A DNA stretch of 64,000 bases from Verrucomicrobiota bacterium (GTDB lineage Bacteria; Verrucomicrobiota; Verrucomicrobiia; CAIQCK01): positions 88,188 through 152,187 of the forward strand of contig JACRQF010000007.1 of assembly GCA_016222825.1 (NCBI GenBank), written 5' to 3'. A program made the position numbers and the translations under genes. Numbering within the stretch: position 1 is the first letter of the stretch; each line of letters begins with the position of its first letter. Below the pieces are notes generated by a model. The model saw only the letters and a list, made by a program, of their open reading frames with translations. It was not told the DNA's origin and made no database searches. This document shows, piece by piece, positions 1 through 9,238 of this stretch.

Positions 1-1859
1 GCGTATTGAGTCGCGCCCGCGCCCGCATCCCAATTCAACGTCACATTCGTGCCGCCCAGCGTCGCGCCGTTGGCCAGACCCGTGAACCGCGCCTTCACCG
101 CGTTAAACGCCCGGTAGCTGTAGTCGTTGTATTCCCAATTTCCATAGAGGCAAGACCACAGCCTCACGTAGAGCGCGCGGCCGTCCACCGGCAGGGACAA
201 CGTCCGCGACAGGTTCGTGCCGACAAGCAACGCGTGGAGGTCGTAGGTGTTCGATGCGCTGCCCACCCAGAGCGCATATTGGCTCGCGCCAACGCCCGCA
301 TCCCATGTGAACGTCACCGAGGCGCTGCTGTTGGTGCTGCCATTGGCCGGACTGGTCATCGCCGCTTTCACCGGCGGCGGCGCAGCCGTGTAGCTGTAGT
401 CATTCACCGCCTGCCACGTTCCACTGATAAGCGCCCACAGTCTCACATAAACGTTTCCGCCATTCGTCGGCACGGTGAGCATCCGCGAACGGTTAGTGCC
501 TTCGATTTTCGCATAGAGGTCGTAGCCGCCGGGCACCGTGCCCACCCACAGCGCATATTGAGTGGCCCCATCCACCGCATCCCAACTGAAAGTCATAGTG
601 GAAGAGTTGAGCGTGGAGCCACTGGCTGGATTAACAGCCACGTTGATCCTGAGCGCGAACTCTTTCTCTGTCGCGAGGCCGTCCGCACCGCTGACTCGAA
701 CACGGAAACACGATAGGCCGCGAGCTGTCGGCGTCCCGCTGATGATTCCATTGCTGGCCAAGACAAGTCCGGCTGGCAATCGGCCGGAAACCACTGTCCA
801 ATTGTAAGGAGCACTGCCACCACTGGCTGCCAAGGTTTGACTATAGGCCACACCAGGTCCCCCGCCTGGCAACAATCGTCCGTTAGTCGTAATAGTTGGT
901 CCGTAAGGCTTCAGTGCCACGCAGTGGCCATTCCCGGACGCAATCGTGGTAGCGCCCGACAGGCCGGTCGGCACATTCGTTTGACCGGCCCAGACGTGGT
1001 CCCAAACGACCACGGTGCCGTCGGCCTTCAGCGCCATAGCTTGATATTCGCCTGCTGCGATCGCGACAACGCCCGACAAGCCTGCTGGCACGTTGGTCTG
1101 TCCATAAAAACTGTATCCCCATGCAACCACCGTGCCGTCGCTCTTCAGCGCCATGTTGTAACTATAACCGGTGGCAATTGAGATAACACCCGCCAACCCC
1201 GGCGGCACGTTGGTTTCACCGGCGTAATTACTTCCCCAAACGATCACTGTGCCGTCGCCCTTCAGCGCGATGCTGTGCGATGCGCCCGCACCAATGGCGA
1301 CAACGCCCGATAGACCAGTCGGAACAGAGATTTGACCATAGTCATTTGTGCCCCAAGCGACCACAGTGCCGTCACCCTTCAGCGCCATGCTATGCTTGTA
1401 GCCTCCGGAAATCGCGACGACGCCCGACAGACCCGCTGGCACATTGGTTTGGCCATACCCATTGTCTCCCCAAGCGACCACGGTGCCGTCGCCCTTTAGC
1501 GCCATGTTGTGATTTACGCCTGCGGCAATTGCGGTAACGCCTAACAGACCCGCTGGCACATTGGTTTGGCCAAAGGCATCGTAGCCCCAAGCGACCACGG
1601 TGCCATCATTTTTTAGCGCCAAGTTATGTCCCCAACCTGCGGCAATCGCAGCAACGCCAGACAGACCCGTCGGCATGTTGGTTTGCCCCATACTATTAGA
1701 GCCCCAAGCGACCACCTCCCCGTCCGCACCGGCCTGCGGCGCTGACGCGCAGAGCATGATGAAGAACGCCGCAAAAGAAAGCACGGCTGTCTTGGTGACG
1801 AGTTTGGTGTGACGGATGACTGCCTCCGAATTCATGGTTTGGATTTTAGGCGTTTTCAT
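1..1859 (-). CDS. Secreted RCC1-repeat / Ig-like / FN3-like protein (3' end outside window)
   Basis: The reading frame starts at ATG 1859 and stays open to the window edge, so the C-terminus is missing. After an N-terminal hydrophobic segment (about residues 20-40, likely Sec signal) there are seven tandem RCC1-type repeats of about 39 residues, each close to GQTNVPAGLSGVVAIAAG followed by H-x-MALK-DGTVVAWG. They are followed by a putative Ig domain of the He_PIG type (ISGTPT) and at least two to three copies of a roughly 90-residue FN3-like unit containing TFTWDAG and QYALWVGS. RCC1 repeats form beta-propellers used in protein binding; here they are probably surface or extracellular. An in-frame ATG at 1835 is an alternative start; no clear Shine-Dalgarno was seen for either. 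The partner is unknown. Confidence 0.85.
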   Translation of the reverse strand, partial: MKTPKIQTMNSEAVIRHTKLVTKTAVLSFAAFFIMLCASAPQAGADGEVVAWGSNSMGQTNMPTGLSGVAAIAAGWGHNLALKNDGTVVAWGYDAFGQTNVPAGLLGVTAIAAGVNHNMALKGDGTVVAWGDNGYGQTNVPAGLSGVVAISGGYKHSMALKGDGTVVAWGTNDYGQISVPTGLSGVVAIGAGASHSIALKGDGTVIVWGSNYAGETNVPPGLAGVISIATGYSYNMALKSDGTVVAWGYSFYGQTNVPAGLSGVVAIAAGEYQAMALKADGTVVVWDHVWAGQTNVPTGLSGATTIASGNGHCVALKPYGPTITTNGRLLPGGGPGVAYSQTLAASGGSAPYNWTVVSGRLPAGLVLASNGIISGTPTARGLSCFRVRVSGADGLATEKEFALRINVAVNPASGSTLNSSTMTFSWDAVDGATQYALWVGTVPGGYDLYAKIEGTNRSRMLTVPTNGGNVYVRLWALISGTWQAVNDYSYTAAPPPVKAAMTSPANGSTNSSASVTFTWDAGVGASQYALWVGSASNTYDLHALLVGTNLSRTLSLPVDGRALYVRLWSCLYGNWEYNDYSYRAFNAVKARFTGLANGATLGGTNVTLNWDAGAGATQY

Positions 1860-2062
1860 GGCGGAGACAAGAAAGTTCAGGAGGCAAGAGGCATGGGGGA
1901 AGAGGGAGAAAGACAACCACGGAATGCGCTAAATGCACGAAAGAGGAACGGCGGAGTGGAACGGGGAAGGCGGGCAGGAACATTGGGGGCAGGAACACTT
2001 TCGAAGAATCTTCTTGCCCCCAATTCTCCTGCCCATCTCCCCTTTCCGTGTGTTCAGTGGTT

Positions 2063-2377
2063 TCATTGCTTCCTCATCGCCTCAGCGCGGTGATCAGTTC
2101 GTTGAGCTTGTTGGCTTGAGCCAGTTAAACCGGGTCGGTGATGCCGGTGGTGTCGAGCGTCGCGACGGCGTTGGTGTTGGCGGAGCTGTTGGACGCGGCG
2201 CTGGCGAGGGCCTGTGGCGATGGCGTCGGCGAGTTGTTGGGCGGTGACTTCGCCAGCCGGGCCGGGGATGCCGCCAGCGATGGCGTCTATGAGGGCTTTG
2301 AGGCCGTTCCATTGTCCGCGAAGCCGCACGGAGGTGAGGTCGTCGCCGTATTGGGGCCAATTTGCGTCGTAGGGCAT
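2063..2377 (-). CDS. Small hypothetical protein, probably frameshifted
   Basis: ATG 2377 is preceded by GGAG four bases upstream. The first 55 or so residues look genuinely coding (MPYDANWPQYGDD, a collagen-like GIPGPAGE, then QQLADAIAT). After about position 2220 this frame becomes arginine/glutamine-rich and unlike a protein, while the +1 frame reads a plausible alanine/serine/threonine-rich tail (ALASAASNSSANTNAVATLD) that stops at 2125. The true product may therefore end at 2125, through either a sequencing or evolutionary frameshift or a +1 frameshift. The family is not recognised; short proteins with such collagen-like stretches occur near secreted or phage-tail-like genes. The region between it and the RCC1 gene (1860-2062) shows nothing else. 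Confidence 0.4.
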   Translation of the reverse strand: MPYDANWPQYGDDLTSVRLRGQWNGLKALIDAIAGGIPGPAGEVTAQQLADAIATGPRQRRVQQLRQHQRRRDARHHRHHRPGLTGSSQQAQRTDHRAEAMRKQ

Positions 2378-2471
2378 GGTTCTCCAGAGGTCAGAGGGCA
2401 CAGGTCAGAGGACAGTGGGCAGGGGTCATGGGTTTGAGAATGGTCAAAAATGAACAGAGAGGGCCGGTTTT

Positions 2472-2552
2472 GAGGGTGTCGGAAAGTTTGTGTGTGGGTC
2501 AGAAGCTGAGAGAATGAAGCTATGACCTACACACAAGCTTTCCGACACCCTC
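2472..2552. repeat. 30-bp imperfect inverted repeat in a 400-bp gap
   Basis: The arms at 2472-2501 and 2523-2552 match at 28 of 30 positions when one is reverse-complemented, around a 21-base loop. There is no U-tract, so it is not a classical terminator. It could fold as a long hairpin RNA or be a miniature mobile or REP-like element. The remaining part of the 2378-2777 gap is GC-rich, with CCGGACGGGCGGG-type runs and no convincing gene. Confidence 0.7.
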
Positions 2553-2777
2553 CCGCCGGACGGGTGAGGTGGCGGCGGGCGTGTCCAAGTCCGGCCCGGA
2601 CGGGCGGGAGGCGGCTCGTCCCGGCTGCGGCTGTGGAGGCCGGCGATGTCATGGCCGGCTCCGGTTACGGGGCCAGGGGCGCGGGCGGCTGGGGCGGCTC
2701 GACGGACGGTTCCGCAGAGGCGGGGGGTGTCGGGACCGTAGAACTCGGTTCAGATGCGGCAGGCGGGGATGCCAGCG

Positions 2778-5033
2778 CTACTTCCAATCCTCCGGCCGCG
2801 GCGGCGACAGGCTGCACGCGACGGCAAACGATGGAGGGCGGCGGAAGTCCGGCTCGTTCTTGAAGCGGAGATTCCGGCGGCCCCAGTAGCTGCCGTAGAA
2901 CTGGCAGTTGGTGTCCACCCAGTTGGCGATGCGCAGGAACTCCTCCGGCCTGAGCCTGGCGACGACGTCTTTGTGGGCGGCGGCGAGGCGCGCGGCGCGG
3001 GCGGCTTGGGCCGGGTCGCCCAGCCGCACCTTGCCGCCGCTGAGCATGGCCACGAGCACGCTCGTGTGCGAACCGAGCGCCAGCGCCGGCAGATACTCGA
3101 CGTTGCCAGTCTTGGGATGGTTCTCGCCGATGACGATGCCGAGGAGGCCGCGGTCGCGCGGCGGCTTCTGGCGGCGCTCGGGAACGAGGTTCTCGTAGGA
3201 GGCGCTGAAGAACTTGGTCGGCGTGGCGGTGAGGTCGAGTTTGGCGGGAGCCTTTGCGCCGCTGTGGCAGGAGACGCAGAGCCGATCCCACGCCGGCTGG
3301 ATGTCGGTCGGATAGTGCAGGACGCGACGAGCGGTCGCCTCGCCCGGCTGCGGTGCGGGCAACGAGGGCGCGCGCAGCAACGCCTTGGGGTTTCGTGGGG
3401 CGGCGGCGCTGCCGCCCTCGCGCGGCGTTTCGTGGCAGCCGACGCAACCGCGCCGTTCGCCCGGCATGTAGTTGACGTAGGTGCGCTCGGTCTGGACGGC
3501 CAAGTAGTTTGCGTCGAGCACCTGGAGGGAGATGTTCGCCGCGGCGGGCACGATGAAACACGCCGAGCCGTCGTCTTCGACGGGCACGACACCGTGTTGC
3601 ACCTTCAACGCGAGGTGCGTGTCCTTGCTGATGCACGCGTGCTGCTGGTCGTAGTTGTCGTCGTTGTCGGGCCGCCGCGCGCCCCACGGACGCGGGATTT
3701 GCTCGATGATGCGGATGTGCTTGATCGCGCCGCGCGGGACGTTCTCCAGACCGTGGTAAACGTCCGCCACGACGCAGACGGCTTGGTTGCGCGCGGCCAG
3801 TTCGCGATTGACGCTGGAGTTGAGCACCGGCGGCGCGCGGCGCGGCTTCAGCGGATACGGCAGCCAGCAAGAGATGGCCGGGTCGCGGTAAAACTCCTCC
3901 ACCTCGCCGCCGTCGTTGAGCAGATAGAGACCGTAAGCCTTCGCCTCGCTCCACGCGGGACCGGCGGGCTTGTGGGCGACGAGGAAGCTCTTTTCGGAGA
4001 GCGGATACGGGTCTTTGAAGAGCGGGCCGCGACCGTCGCGATCCTCGCGCCACGAGCCGTCGGGCTGGCGGAACGCGAAGCCGCCCTCGTTGCGGATGTC
4101 CACGGACGGCGTCATGTAGGTCATCGGCTCGCGCGTGCGGATGTCCTTGTCCATGTCGAGCCGGATGACCGTGCCAACGCCGTTCTGCGGATAATGCGGC
4201 GCGCCGAGCACGACGAAGCGGTTCGCAACGCCGGGAATTGGACGTCCGTAAAGCAGCGTCGGCGGCAACGCAATGTCGTTGCCGTAGATTTCTGCCGAGG
4301 CCGTGCCGTCAGGGCGCATCGCCCAGAGACATTTCACACTGACAGCGCCTTTATCGAAATACTCCCACCGCGTGTAGAGGATGCGCCCGTCCGGCAGCAT
4401 CACCGGCGAAGCCTCGCTGACGGAACTGTTGCTGAGGCGGCGCATGTTCCTCCCATCGCCGTCCATGCGGTAGAGGACGGTCGTGGTGAGGTTATCCGAC
4501 CCGTCGCAAAGAATCCCATACTGGCAGCGCGTCGAGATGAACGCGATGCCGCCATCCGGCAGATAGCAGGGCTGCATGTCGTCGGTGCCGTGATGATACT
4601 CCTTGGTGAGCTTGTATTTACGGACCAGTTCCGCCTCGTCGGGCGGCGGGAACGTCAACTGCCGCAAGCCGCTGCCGTCTATCCGAATCTCATAGATGCG
4701 GTAGCCTTCCAGCGGCGCTCTCTTCCACGCGAACACCACGCGCCGCGCGTCGAACGAGAGGTCGAACCGCTCGAAGACGCCGCCCTTGAGCTGCGGCGCA
4801 AGCTCCCGCACCGCGCCGGTCTTGAGGTCAAGGATGCAGAGGTTGCCGCCCGGCTGCCACGTGCTGTTGATGAACTCGGTGTAGTAATGGTTGGAGTTGT
4901 AGGTGAACCGCTTGACGAAGAGAACCTTGTCGCAGCCGATCTTCTCAGCGAAGCCGCCGCCGGCCCACGCAATCGCCGCCATCAGCAGAATCGAAAACTG
5001 AACTGCCGTCCGCAGTTTGCCGTGCATCGTCAT
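2778..5033 (-). CDS. Hydrazine-synthase-alpha-like c-type cytochrome with TolB-like propeller
   Basis: A 751-residue exported protein; the start at 5033 gives a Sec signal peptide (hydrophobic core about residues 12-28) and the track's longer start runs into the upstream gene. The N-terminal half has TolB/WD-like propeller repeats (for example VMLPDGRILYTRWEYFDKG). The C-terminal half carries two CxxCH haem-c motifs, CVGCHE near residue 529 and CVSCHS near residue 585, in a context like the HZS-alpha middle domain. Such HzsA-related proteins are common outside anammox bacteria and their reaction is unknown; a periplasmic electron-transfer role is inferred. It lies 35 bp downstream of the Tat-signal gene 5069-6688, so the two are probably cotranscribed. 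Confidence 0.8.
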   Translation of the reverse strand: MTMHGKLRTAVQFSILLMAAIAWAGGGFAEKIGCDKVLFVKRFTYNSNHYYTEFINSTWQPGGNLCILDLKTGAVRELAPQLKGGVFERFDLSFDARRVVFAWKRAPLEGYRIYEIRIDGSGLRQLTFPPPDEAELVRKYKLTKEYHHGTDDMQPCYLPDGGIAFISTRCQYGILCDGSDNLTTTVLYRMDGDGRNMRRLSNSSVSEASPVMLPDGRILYTRWEYFDKGAVSVKCLWAMRPDGTASAEIYGNDIALPPTLLYGRPIPGVANRFVVLGAPHYPQNGVGTVIRLDMDKDIRTREPMTYMTPSVDIRNEGGFAFRQPDGSWREDRDGRGPLFKDPYPLSEKSFLVAHKPAGPAWSEAKAYGLYLLNDGGEVEEFYRDPAISCWLPYPLKPRRAPPVLNSSVNRELAARNQAVCVVADVYHGLENVPRGAIKHIRIIEQIPRPWGARRPDNDDNYDQQHACISKDTHLALKVQHGVVPVEDDGSACFIVPAAANISLQVLDANYLAVQTERTYVNYMPGERRGCVGCHETPREGGSAAAPRNPKALLRAPSLPAPQPGEATARRVLHYPTDIQPAWDRLCVSCHSGAKAPAKLDLTATPTKFFSASYENLVPERRQKPPRDRGLLGIVIGENHPKTGNVEYLPALALGSHTSVLVAMLSGGKVRLGDPAQAARAARLAAAHKDVVARLRPEEFLRIANWVDTNCQFYGSYWGRRNLRFKNEPDFRRPPSFAVACSLSPPRPEDWK

Positions 5034-5068
5034 AGTCCTCGCCGCGGATAATAGCCAATGCGCTCCGC

Positions 5069-6688
5069 TCAGGCCAGCGCAAGATCCATAAACGCCACCC
5101 TCACCGGTTTGCCCGCGGTCATTGTGAGTTCGATCTGGTTCGGACCATCTTTCAGCACGCTCGCCGGCACCCTCCACGCGCGCAGTTCTTCCGGCTTGCC
5201 GAGCATCGGCGGATACGGGTTCGGATAAGGCTCCGAAAGATCGTCCGTCGCCGCGAGGTCCTTGCCGTTGAGCCGCGCCGTCCAGCGGCTCTCGCCGAGC
5301 GGGTCCTCGCCCTGGATGCGCAGCCGTCCGTCGCGTTTCCAGCCGCCCGTCGGCGGCGCGAGGTCGAGCGTGAACGTCTCTGCCTTGCCCGCCATCATCT
5401 TGCGCGGCAACACCGACGGTTTCACGAAGGGATTCCCCCACCCCGGCGCCAGGAACCAATGCTGCGGCTGCCGCGCGAGCCACTCGCGGTCGCCGAGATG
5501 CTTGAAGACGTGGAACGGCGGCTCCGTGAACGGCCCGCGTCCCGGCCCGCCGTGTTCGCGGTAATAGACGAAGTTGAACGCGCTCACGCCGTCGGCCCCG
5601 CGCGCGTAGGCCAGATGCGCGGCCGTGTAGAACTGCTCCGGCGTCGCGCGGCGGAACGGGAACGTGTCGTAACCCTTGCCGACGGGCTTGCGCCCGTTCC
5701 AAATCGAGTGGCACATCTCCAGATAGACCGCCGCCTGCGGCACACTGCGCCGGATGGCGGCGAGGTCGGTCTGTTGCACGGTGAAGTAACTCATCGAGAG
5801 ATTCACCATATCCAGTCCCGCCTTCACCATCGCCGGCAGGTCCAGCCCCAACGGGTCGTGGGCCGCCATGTAGGCCGGCACCCGCGCGCAGAGCCAGCGC
5901 CGCCGCCCGTCCCGCGCCGTGCGGTCGAGCAACTCGCGCACCTGCCGCACGAACGCCGTCATGATGCCGCGCCGCTGCTCGCTGGTGGTCTTGTCGAGTT
6001 GGAAGTAACTGTAGTGCCGCATGAAATCCATCTCGAAGCCGTCGAGGTCATAGTTCTCGCAAAGCTCCCGCACGAACGCGAACTTGTGCGCGCGCACCTC
6101 CGGGATGGCCCAGTTCAACACGTGCTGTTCCCACCTCGCCGGGTCCGGTCCCAGGCGATACTCCGGGTGTTCGACGTAAAACTTGCTCGCCCAGGCGGCC
6201 CGACGGTCTTTCAAGCCGGCGTTCTCCAGATGATGGCCGTCGTTCATCCGCAGCGAGATGAACGGCGCCTGCCCCTTCTTCCGGCATCGCTCGACGAACA
6301 CCTTCACCATGTCGCCGCCCGCGAGCATGTATTTGCCGAACGAGTCTGGGTCGAAGCCCGTGCGCTCCTTGAAACACCGGTAGTGCTCCTCCGCCGGATA
6401 GACCTTGCTCTTCCACCACGGAATCCAACCCAAGCCCGGCTGGAGCAGATGGGCGTCCACGCCCGTGCCGGCGACCTCGTCCACCGTCGCCTCCAGCATC
6501 TTCTCGCGGAATGGTTCCCTGCTCTTGTGCCACGGGCTGATGCAGGAGACGATGTTGGTCGAGTCGTTGCTGTAGAGCACGCGGAACGGCGCTTTGCGTC
6601 GCGCCACCGCGGCGGAAGCGGTTCGCGGCCAGCCCGCGGCCAGCGCCGCGCCTGCCGTCGCCTGAAGAAACTGTCGGCGATTCATCAT
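5069..6688 (-). CDS. Tat-exported putative glycoside hydrolase (GH10-like TIM barrel)
   Basis: A 539-residue protein whose N-terminus MMNRRQFLQATAGAALAAG is a twin-arginine signal with an AxA-type cleavage region. The body reads as a TIM-barrel glycosidase-like family of the GHL10 kind (LDGFEMDFMRHY near mid-protein, then WLCARVPAY and MVNLSMSYF), followed by a C-terminal beta-rich domain of about 130 residues, possibly carbohydrate-binding. The acidic residues in DGFEMDF are candidate catalytic or metal residues, but the substrate cannot be read from sequence. It precedes the HZS-alpha-like gene on the same strand. Start choice between the two adjacent Met codons (6688 or 6685) does not change the signal peptide. 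Confidence 0.7.
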   Translation of the reverse strand: MMNRRQFLQATAGAALAAGWPRTASAAVARRKAPFRVLYSNDSTNIVSCISPWHKSREPFREKMLEATVDEVAGTGVDAHLLQPGLGWIPWWKSKVYPAEEHYRCFKERTGFDPDSFGKYMLAGGDMVKVFVERCRKKGQAPFISLRMNDGHHLENAGLKDRRAAWASKFYVEHPEYRLGPDPARWEQHVLNWAIPEVRAHKFAFVRELCENYDLDGFEMDFMRHYSYFQLDKTTSEQRRGIMTAFVRQVRELLDRTARDGRRRWLCARVPAYMAAHDPLGLDLPAMVKAGLDMVNLSMSYFTVQQTDLAAIRRSVPQAAVYLEMCHSIWNGRKPVGKGYDTFPFRRATPEQFYTAAHLAYARGADGVSAFNFVYYREHGGPGRGPFTEPPFHVFKHLGDREWLARQPQHWFLAPGWGNPFVKPSVLPRKMMAGKAETFTLDLAPPTGGWKRDGRLRIQGEDPLGESRWTARLNGKDLAATDDLSEPYPNPYPPMLGKPEELRAWRVPASVLKDGPNQIELTMTAGKPVRVAFMDLALA

Positions 6689-6854
6689 CCCCCACTTGTA
6701 ACCATCCCGCGCCCAAAATGCACGAACGCAGAAGCAGAGATCCGGATTTCATCCTTCAGCGCGTTCCGTTGCGACGCCAACACAGACAGTGGACGGCGAA
6801 GCGCCGGTGCTGCTATACTGCGCGCAACTCGAAACCCGCAACCTTGGAGACATA

Positions 6855-7814
6855 ATGAAACAACCCACGCTGTTGACGACGTTGAAAGGCTCGCTGCTCG
6901 AAAACTTTTTCCCCGCCGGATGGGACCTGGCGAAGATTGACCGCTGCTGCTCGCAGCCGCCCGCGTCCATCACCGACCGCCAGAAGTGGTGGCACAAGGA
7001 CTTCCAGCCCGTGCCATGCGACACACTCGCTGACTTTGACATGAGGATGGGCCACGAGATCGCGCTGACCATCGCGCAAGCGAAGGAGGCCGGCAAACAA
7101 GTCGCGTTCATCCTGCCAGTGGGGCCGATGGGGATGTATCGCTGGGTCGTTTTCTTCCTGCGCGAGTGGGGCATGGACTGCGGCCATGTCCACGGCTTCA
7201 ACATGGACGAGTGGAGCGACGCGAAGGGCAACACGCTGCCGCCGACCAACTCCGGCGCGTTCCAGTATGCGATGGAGCAGGCGTTCTACAACCCGCTCGG
7301 CAAGCTGACGGTGCCGCCGAAGCAGCGGCATTTCGCGACGAAGGACTCGTTGCCGCATTACCGCGAGCAGATCGGTGAACTGCGCGCGGCGGGCGCGGAC
7401 CTGGTGGTGGTGTTCGGCATCGGGCGCGTGTTCCACATTGCGTTCTGGGAGCCGCACTTCGCGGCGGAGTTCAAGACCGAGGCGGAATGGCGGCGGCAGT
7501 CGCACCGGCTTGGGGCGAAGCTGCATCCGCTCACCATCGAGCAGAACGCAATCACGAGCTTCAAGAGCCGCACGACGCTCGTGCCGACGCGCGCGAACAC
7601 GATCGGACCTGCGCTGTTCCTCTCGGCGGACAAGATCATCGGTGGCGCCGACGGCGCGCTCGGCCGCGGCATGGCGTGGCAGGGATTGTCGCTCTGGGTG
7701 ACGCTGCGTTACGGCCCGAGCATGTGGATTCCGGCGAGCTTCATGCCGACGCAGGCTGGCAAGCTGTTCTTCCTGAAGGAACTGGCCGGGCCGCTAGTGG
7801 CGGAGTGCAACTAA
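6855..7814 (+). CDS. Glucosamine-6-phosphate deaminase-like protein (NagB family)
   Basis: The ATG at 6855 follows GGAGA with 4 bases between; upstream in-frame codons lack an RBS. The 319-residue protein has NagB-type landmarks: [10 protein letters not shown] corresponds to the LDEY active-site loop and [13 protein letters not shown] to the GIGxDGHIAFNEP signature. The Asp and Gly of that signature are replaced by Val and Phe, while the His is kept, so catalysis or substrate may differ from true glucosamine-6-phosphate deamination. It ends in a 4-base tail-to-tail overlap with the next gene. The other possibility is a 6-phosphogluconolactonase-fold relative. Confidence 0.75.
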   Translation: MKQPTLLTTLKGSLLENFFPAGWDLAKIDRCCSQPPASITDRQKWWHKDFQPVPCDTLADFDMRMGHEIALTIAQAKEAGKQVAFILPVGPMGMYRWVVFFLREWGMDCGHVHGFNMDEWSDAKGNTLPPTNSGAFQYAMEQAFYNPLGKLTVPPKQRHFATKDSLPHYREQIGELRAAGADLVVVFGIGRVFHIAFWEPHFAAEFKTEAEWRRQSHRLGAKLHPLTIEQNAITSFKSRTTLVPTRANTIGPALFLSADKIIGGADGALGRGMAWQGLSLWVTLRYGPSMWIPASFMPTQAGKLFFLKELAGPLVAECN

Positions 7815-8497
7815 TCCGCAGCCGCGGAAGCCAGCACAACTGTTGCTCTTGCAGGTCGTGTCGCCAGCCAGAGGCCTGCGATGCCGACGACCGCGCCGAT
7901 GATCAGCAGAGGCCACGAGTAGGTCACGCCGGCATAGCCGTTCTTCGTGATGTGGTCGGCGTCTTTGACGAACGACAGATACCAGATGGAGAACGCGACC
8001 GCTTGCGAGAGCACCATCGCCACCGAAAAGCGCATCGGCTTGCCGCGGATTTCGCGGCCATGCACCCAACAGCACGCGCCGACGAAGTAGAGGCTGATGA
8101 GCACCGGCGCGAGCACCGGCCCATACCACGGCTTTGGAATCAGGAAGAGGCAGTCCCAAGTGATCAACCGCCCCGGCCACCCGGTCCACCATTGCAGGCC
8201 GACGTAGTAGAAGATGTCCCAGATGCCGAAGGCGAAGAAGAAGCACGCGAGCCGCGAGCGCCAGTTGATGCCGCTGAGCCACGCCACCGCTGCGAGCATG
8301 ACGATCGTGCAGGCTTCGCGGGGAATCTCGACGTTCATCTTCTCCAGCGGCGGGATGGGATAGTTGGTTTCGACGGGAAAGAGCCGCCGCAGGTAGATGA
8401 CGCAGACGGCTTCCAACAATCCCATCGCGATCGCATAGACCGCAACCCACATTAGCCGCTGCCAGACATGTCGCGCTGTTGTCGGAGTCGGTTTCAT
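7811..8497 (-). CDS. Integral membrane protein of unknown function
   Basis: Starting at ATG 8497 the protein is 228 residues with about six hydrophobic spans (for example [73 protein letters not shown] and a C-terminal [18 protein letters not shown]). A longer start at 8575 would add an arginine-rich stretch overlapping the divergent Nudix gene's leader. No family was recognised and no catalytic motif is visible. It converges on the NagB-like gene and is divergent from the Nudix gene. Confidence 0.75.
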   Translation of the reverse strand: MKPTPTTARHVWQRLMWVAVYAIAMGLLEAVCVIYLRRLFPVETNYPIPPLEKMNVEIPREACTIVMLAAVAWLSGINWRSRLACFFFAFGIWDIFYYVGLQWWTGWPGRLITWDCLFLIPKPWYGPVLAPVLISLYFVGACCWVHGREIRGKPMRFSVAMVLSQAVAFSIWYLSFVKDADHITKNGYAGVTYSWPLLIIGAVVGIAGLWLATRPARATVVLASAAAD

Positions 8498-8595
8498 GGG
8501 TGTGGAGTTTACGCCTCGCCAGATTCCGATGCAACGCTTCACGAACGTTGACGTTGACCGGCGGGCGGCGGTCATGCGATACCGATGTCACAACT

Positions 8596-9210
8596 ATGGC
8601 AACTCCTGACGAAAAAATCCTCGGCTTCCCACGCGCAATCTTCGAGCAGCTCGGCGTCTTCCACGGCTTCAGCGCGGACGTGGAGCGATACCTGCCCGCG
8701 ATCCTCGATCCCAAGAACAACAGCTTCCGCCTCCGCGCGCAGGCCGAGACTGATCCCAGCTTCAAGCAAATCATCCCCTACGTCGTCATCACCGACGGCG
8801 AACGCGTGCTCCACTACGTCCGCGGCAAGAAAGCGGGCGAGCAGCGGCTCGTCGCGAAAGGCTCCATCGGCATCGGCGGCCACATCAACGACGAGGACCA
8901 CTCGCTTTTCGCGGTCGGCATGGATGCGTTTCGCGCGGCCGTCGAGCGCGAGGTGCGCGAGGAACTGAACGTCGAGGGCGCATTCGATGCAAAACCCGTC
9001 GGTCTCATCAACGACGACACCACCGAGGTCGGCCAGGTCCACTTCGGCATCGTCCACGTCCTGCGCCGCCAGCCGGAACAAGTGAAGAAGCGCGAGCAGG
9101 TCATCGCGCAGCAGGAATGGCTCACGCCCGCCGAGCTGCGCGAGCGCCGCGAGCGGATGGAGACGTGGTCGCAGTTCTGCCTCGACAACATCGAGCGCAT
9201 TCTGAAATAA
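8596..9210 (+). CDS. Nudix-like hydrolase / phosphoesterase
   Basis: A 204-residue protein from ATG 8596. It contains GSIGIGGHIN followed by EREVREELNVEG (about residues 90-125), a Nudix box in which the spacing between the G and the REVREEL helix is longer than the canonical 23-residue form. Longer variants of this kind are known in bacterial Nudix phosphoesterase-like proteins. Acidic residues of the helix are present, so Mg-dependent hydrolysis of a nucleoside-diphosphate-linked compound is likely. The substrate is unknown. The next gene begins 28 bp downstream on the same strand and may be cotranscribed. Confidence 0.75.
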   Translation: MATPDEKILGFPRAIFEQLGVFHGFSADVERYLPAILDPKNNSFRLRAQAETDPSFKQIIPYVVITDGERVLHYVRGKKAGEQRLVAKGSIGIGGHINDEDHSLFAVGMDAFRAAVEREVREELNVEGAFDAKPVGLINDDTTEVGQVHFGIVHVLRRQPEQVKKREQVIAQQEWLTPAELRERRERMETWSQFCLDNIERILK

Positions 9211-9238
9211 GACCGCGCAGCGCAACCCGAGAACGATC

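Noticed and set aside
2778..5033. Evidence of anammox metabolism
   Set aside because: HZS-alpha-like proteins are widespread. No HzsB/C or hydrazine dehydrogenase genes are present.
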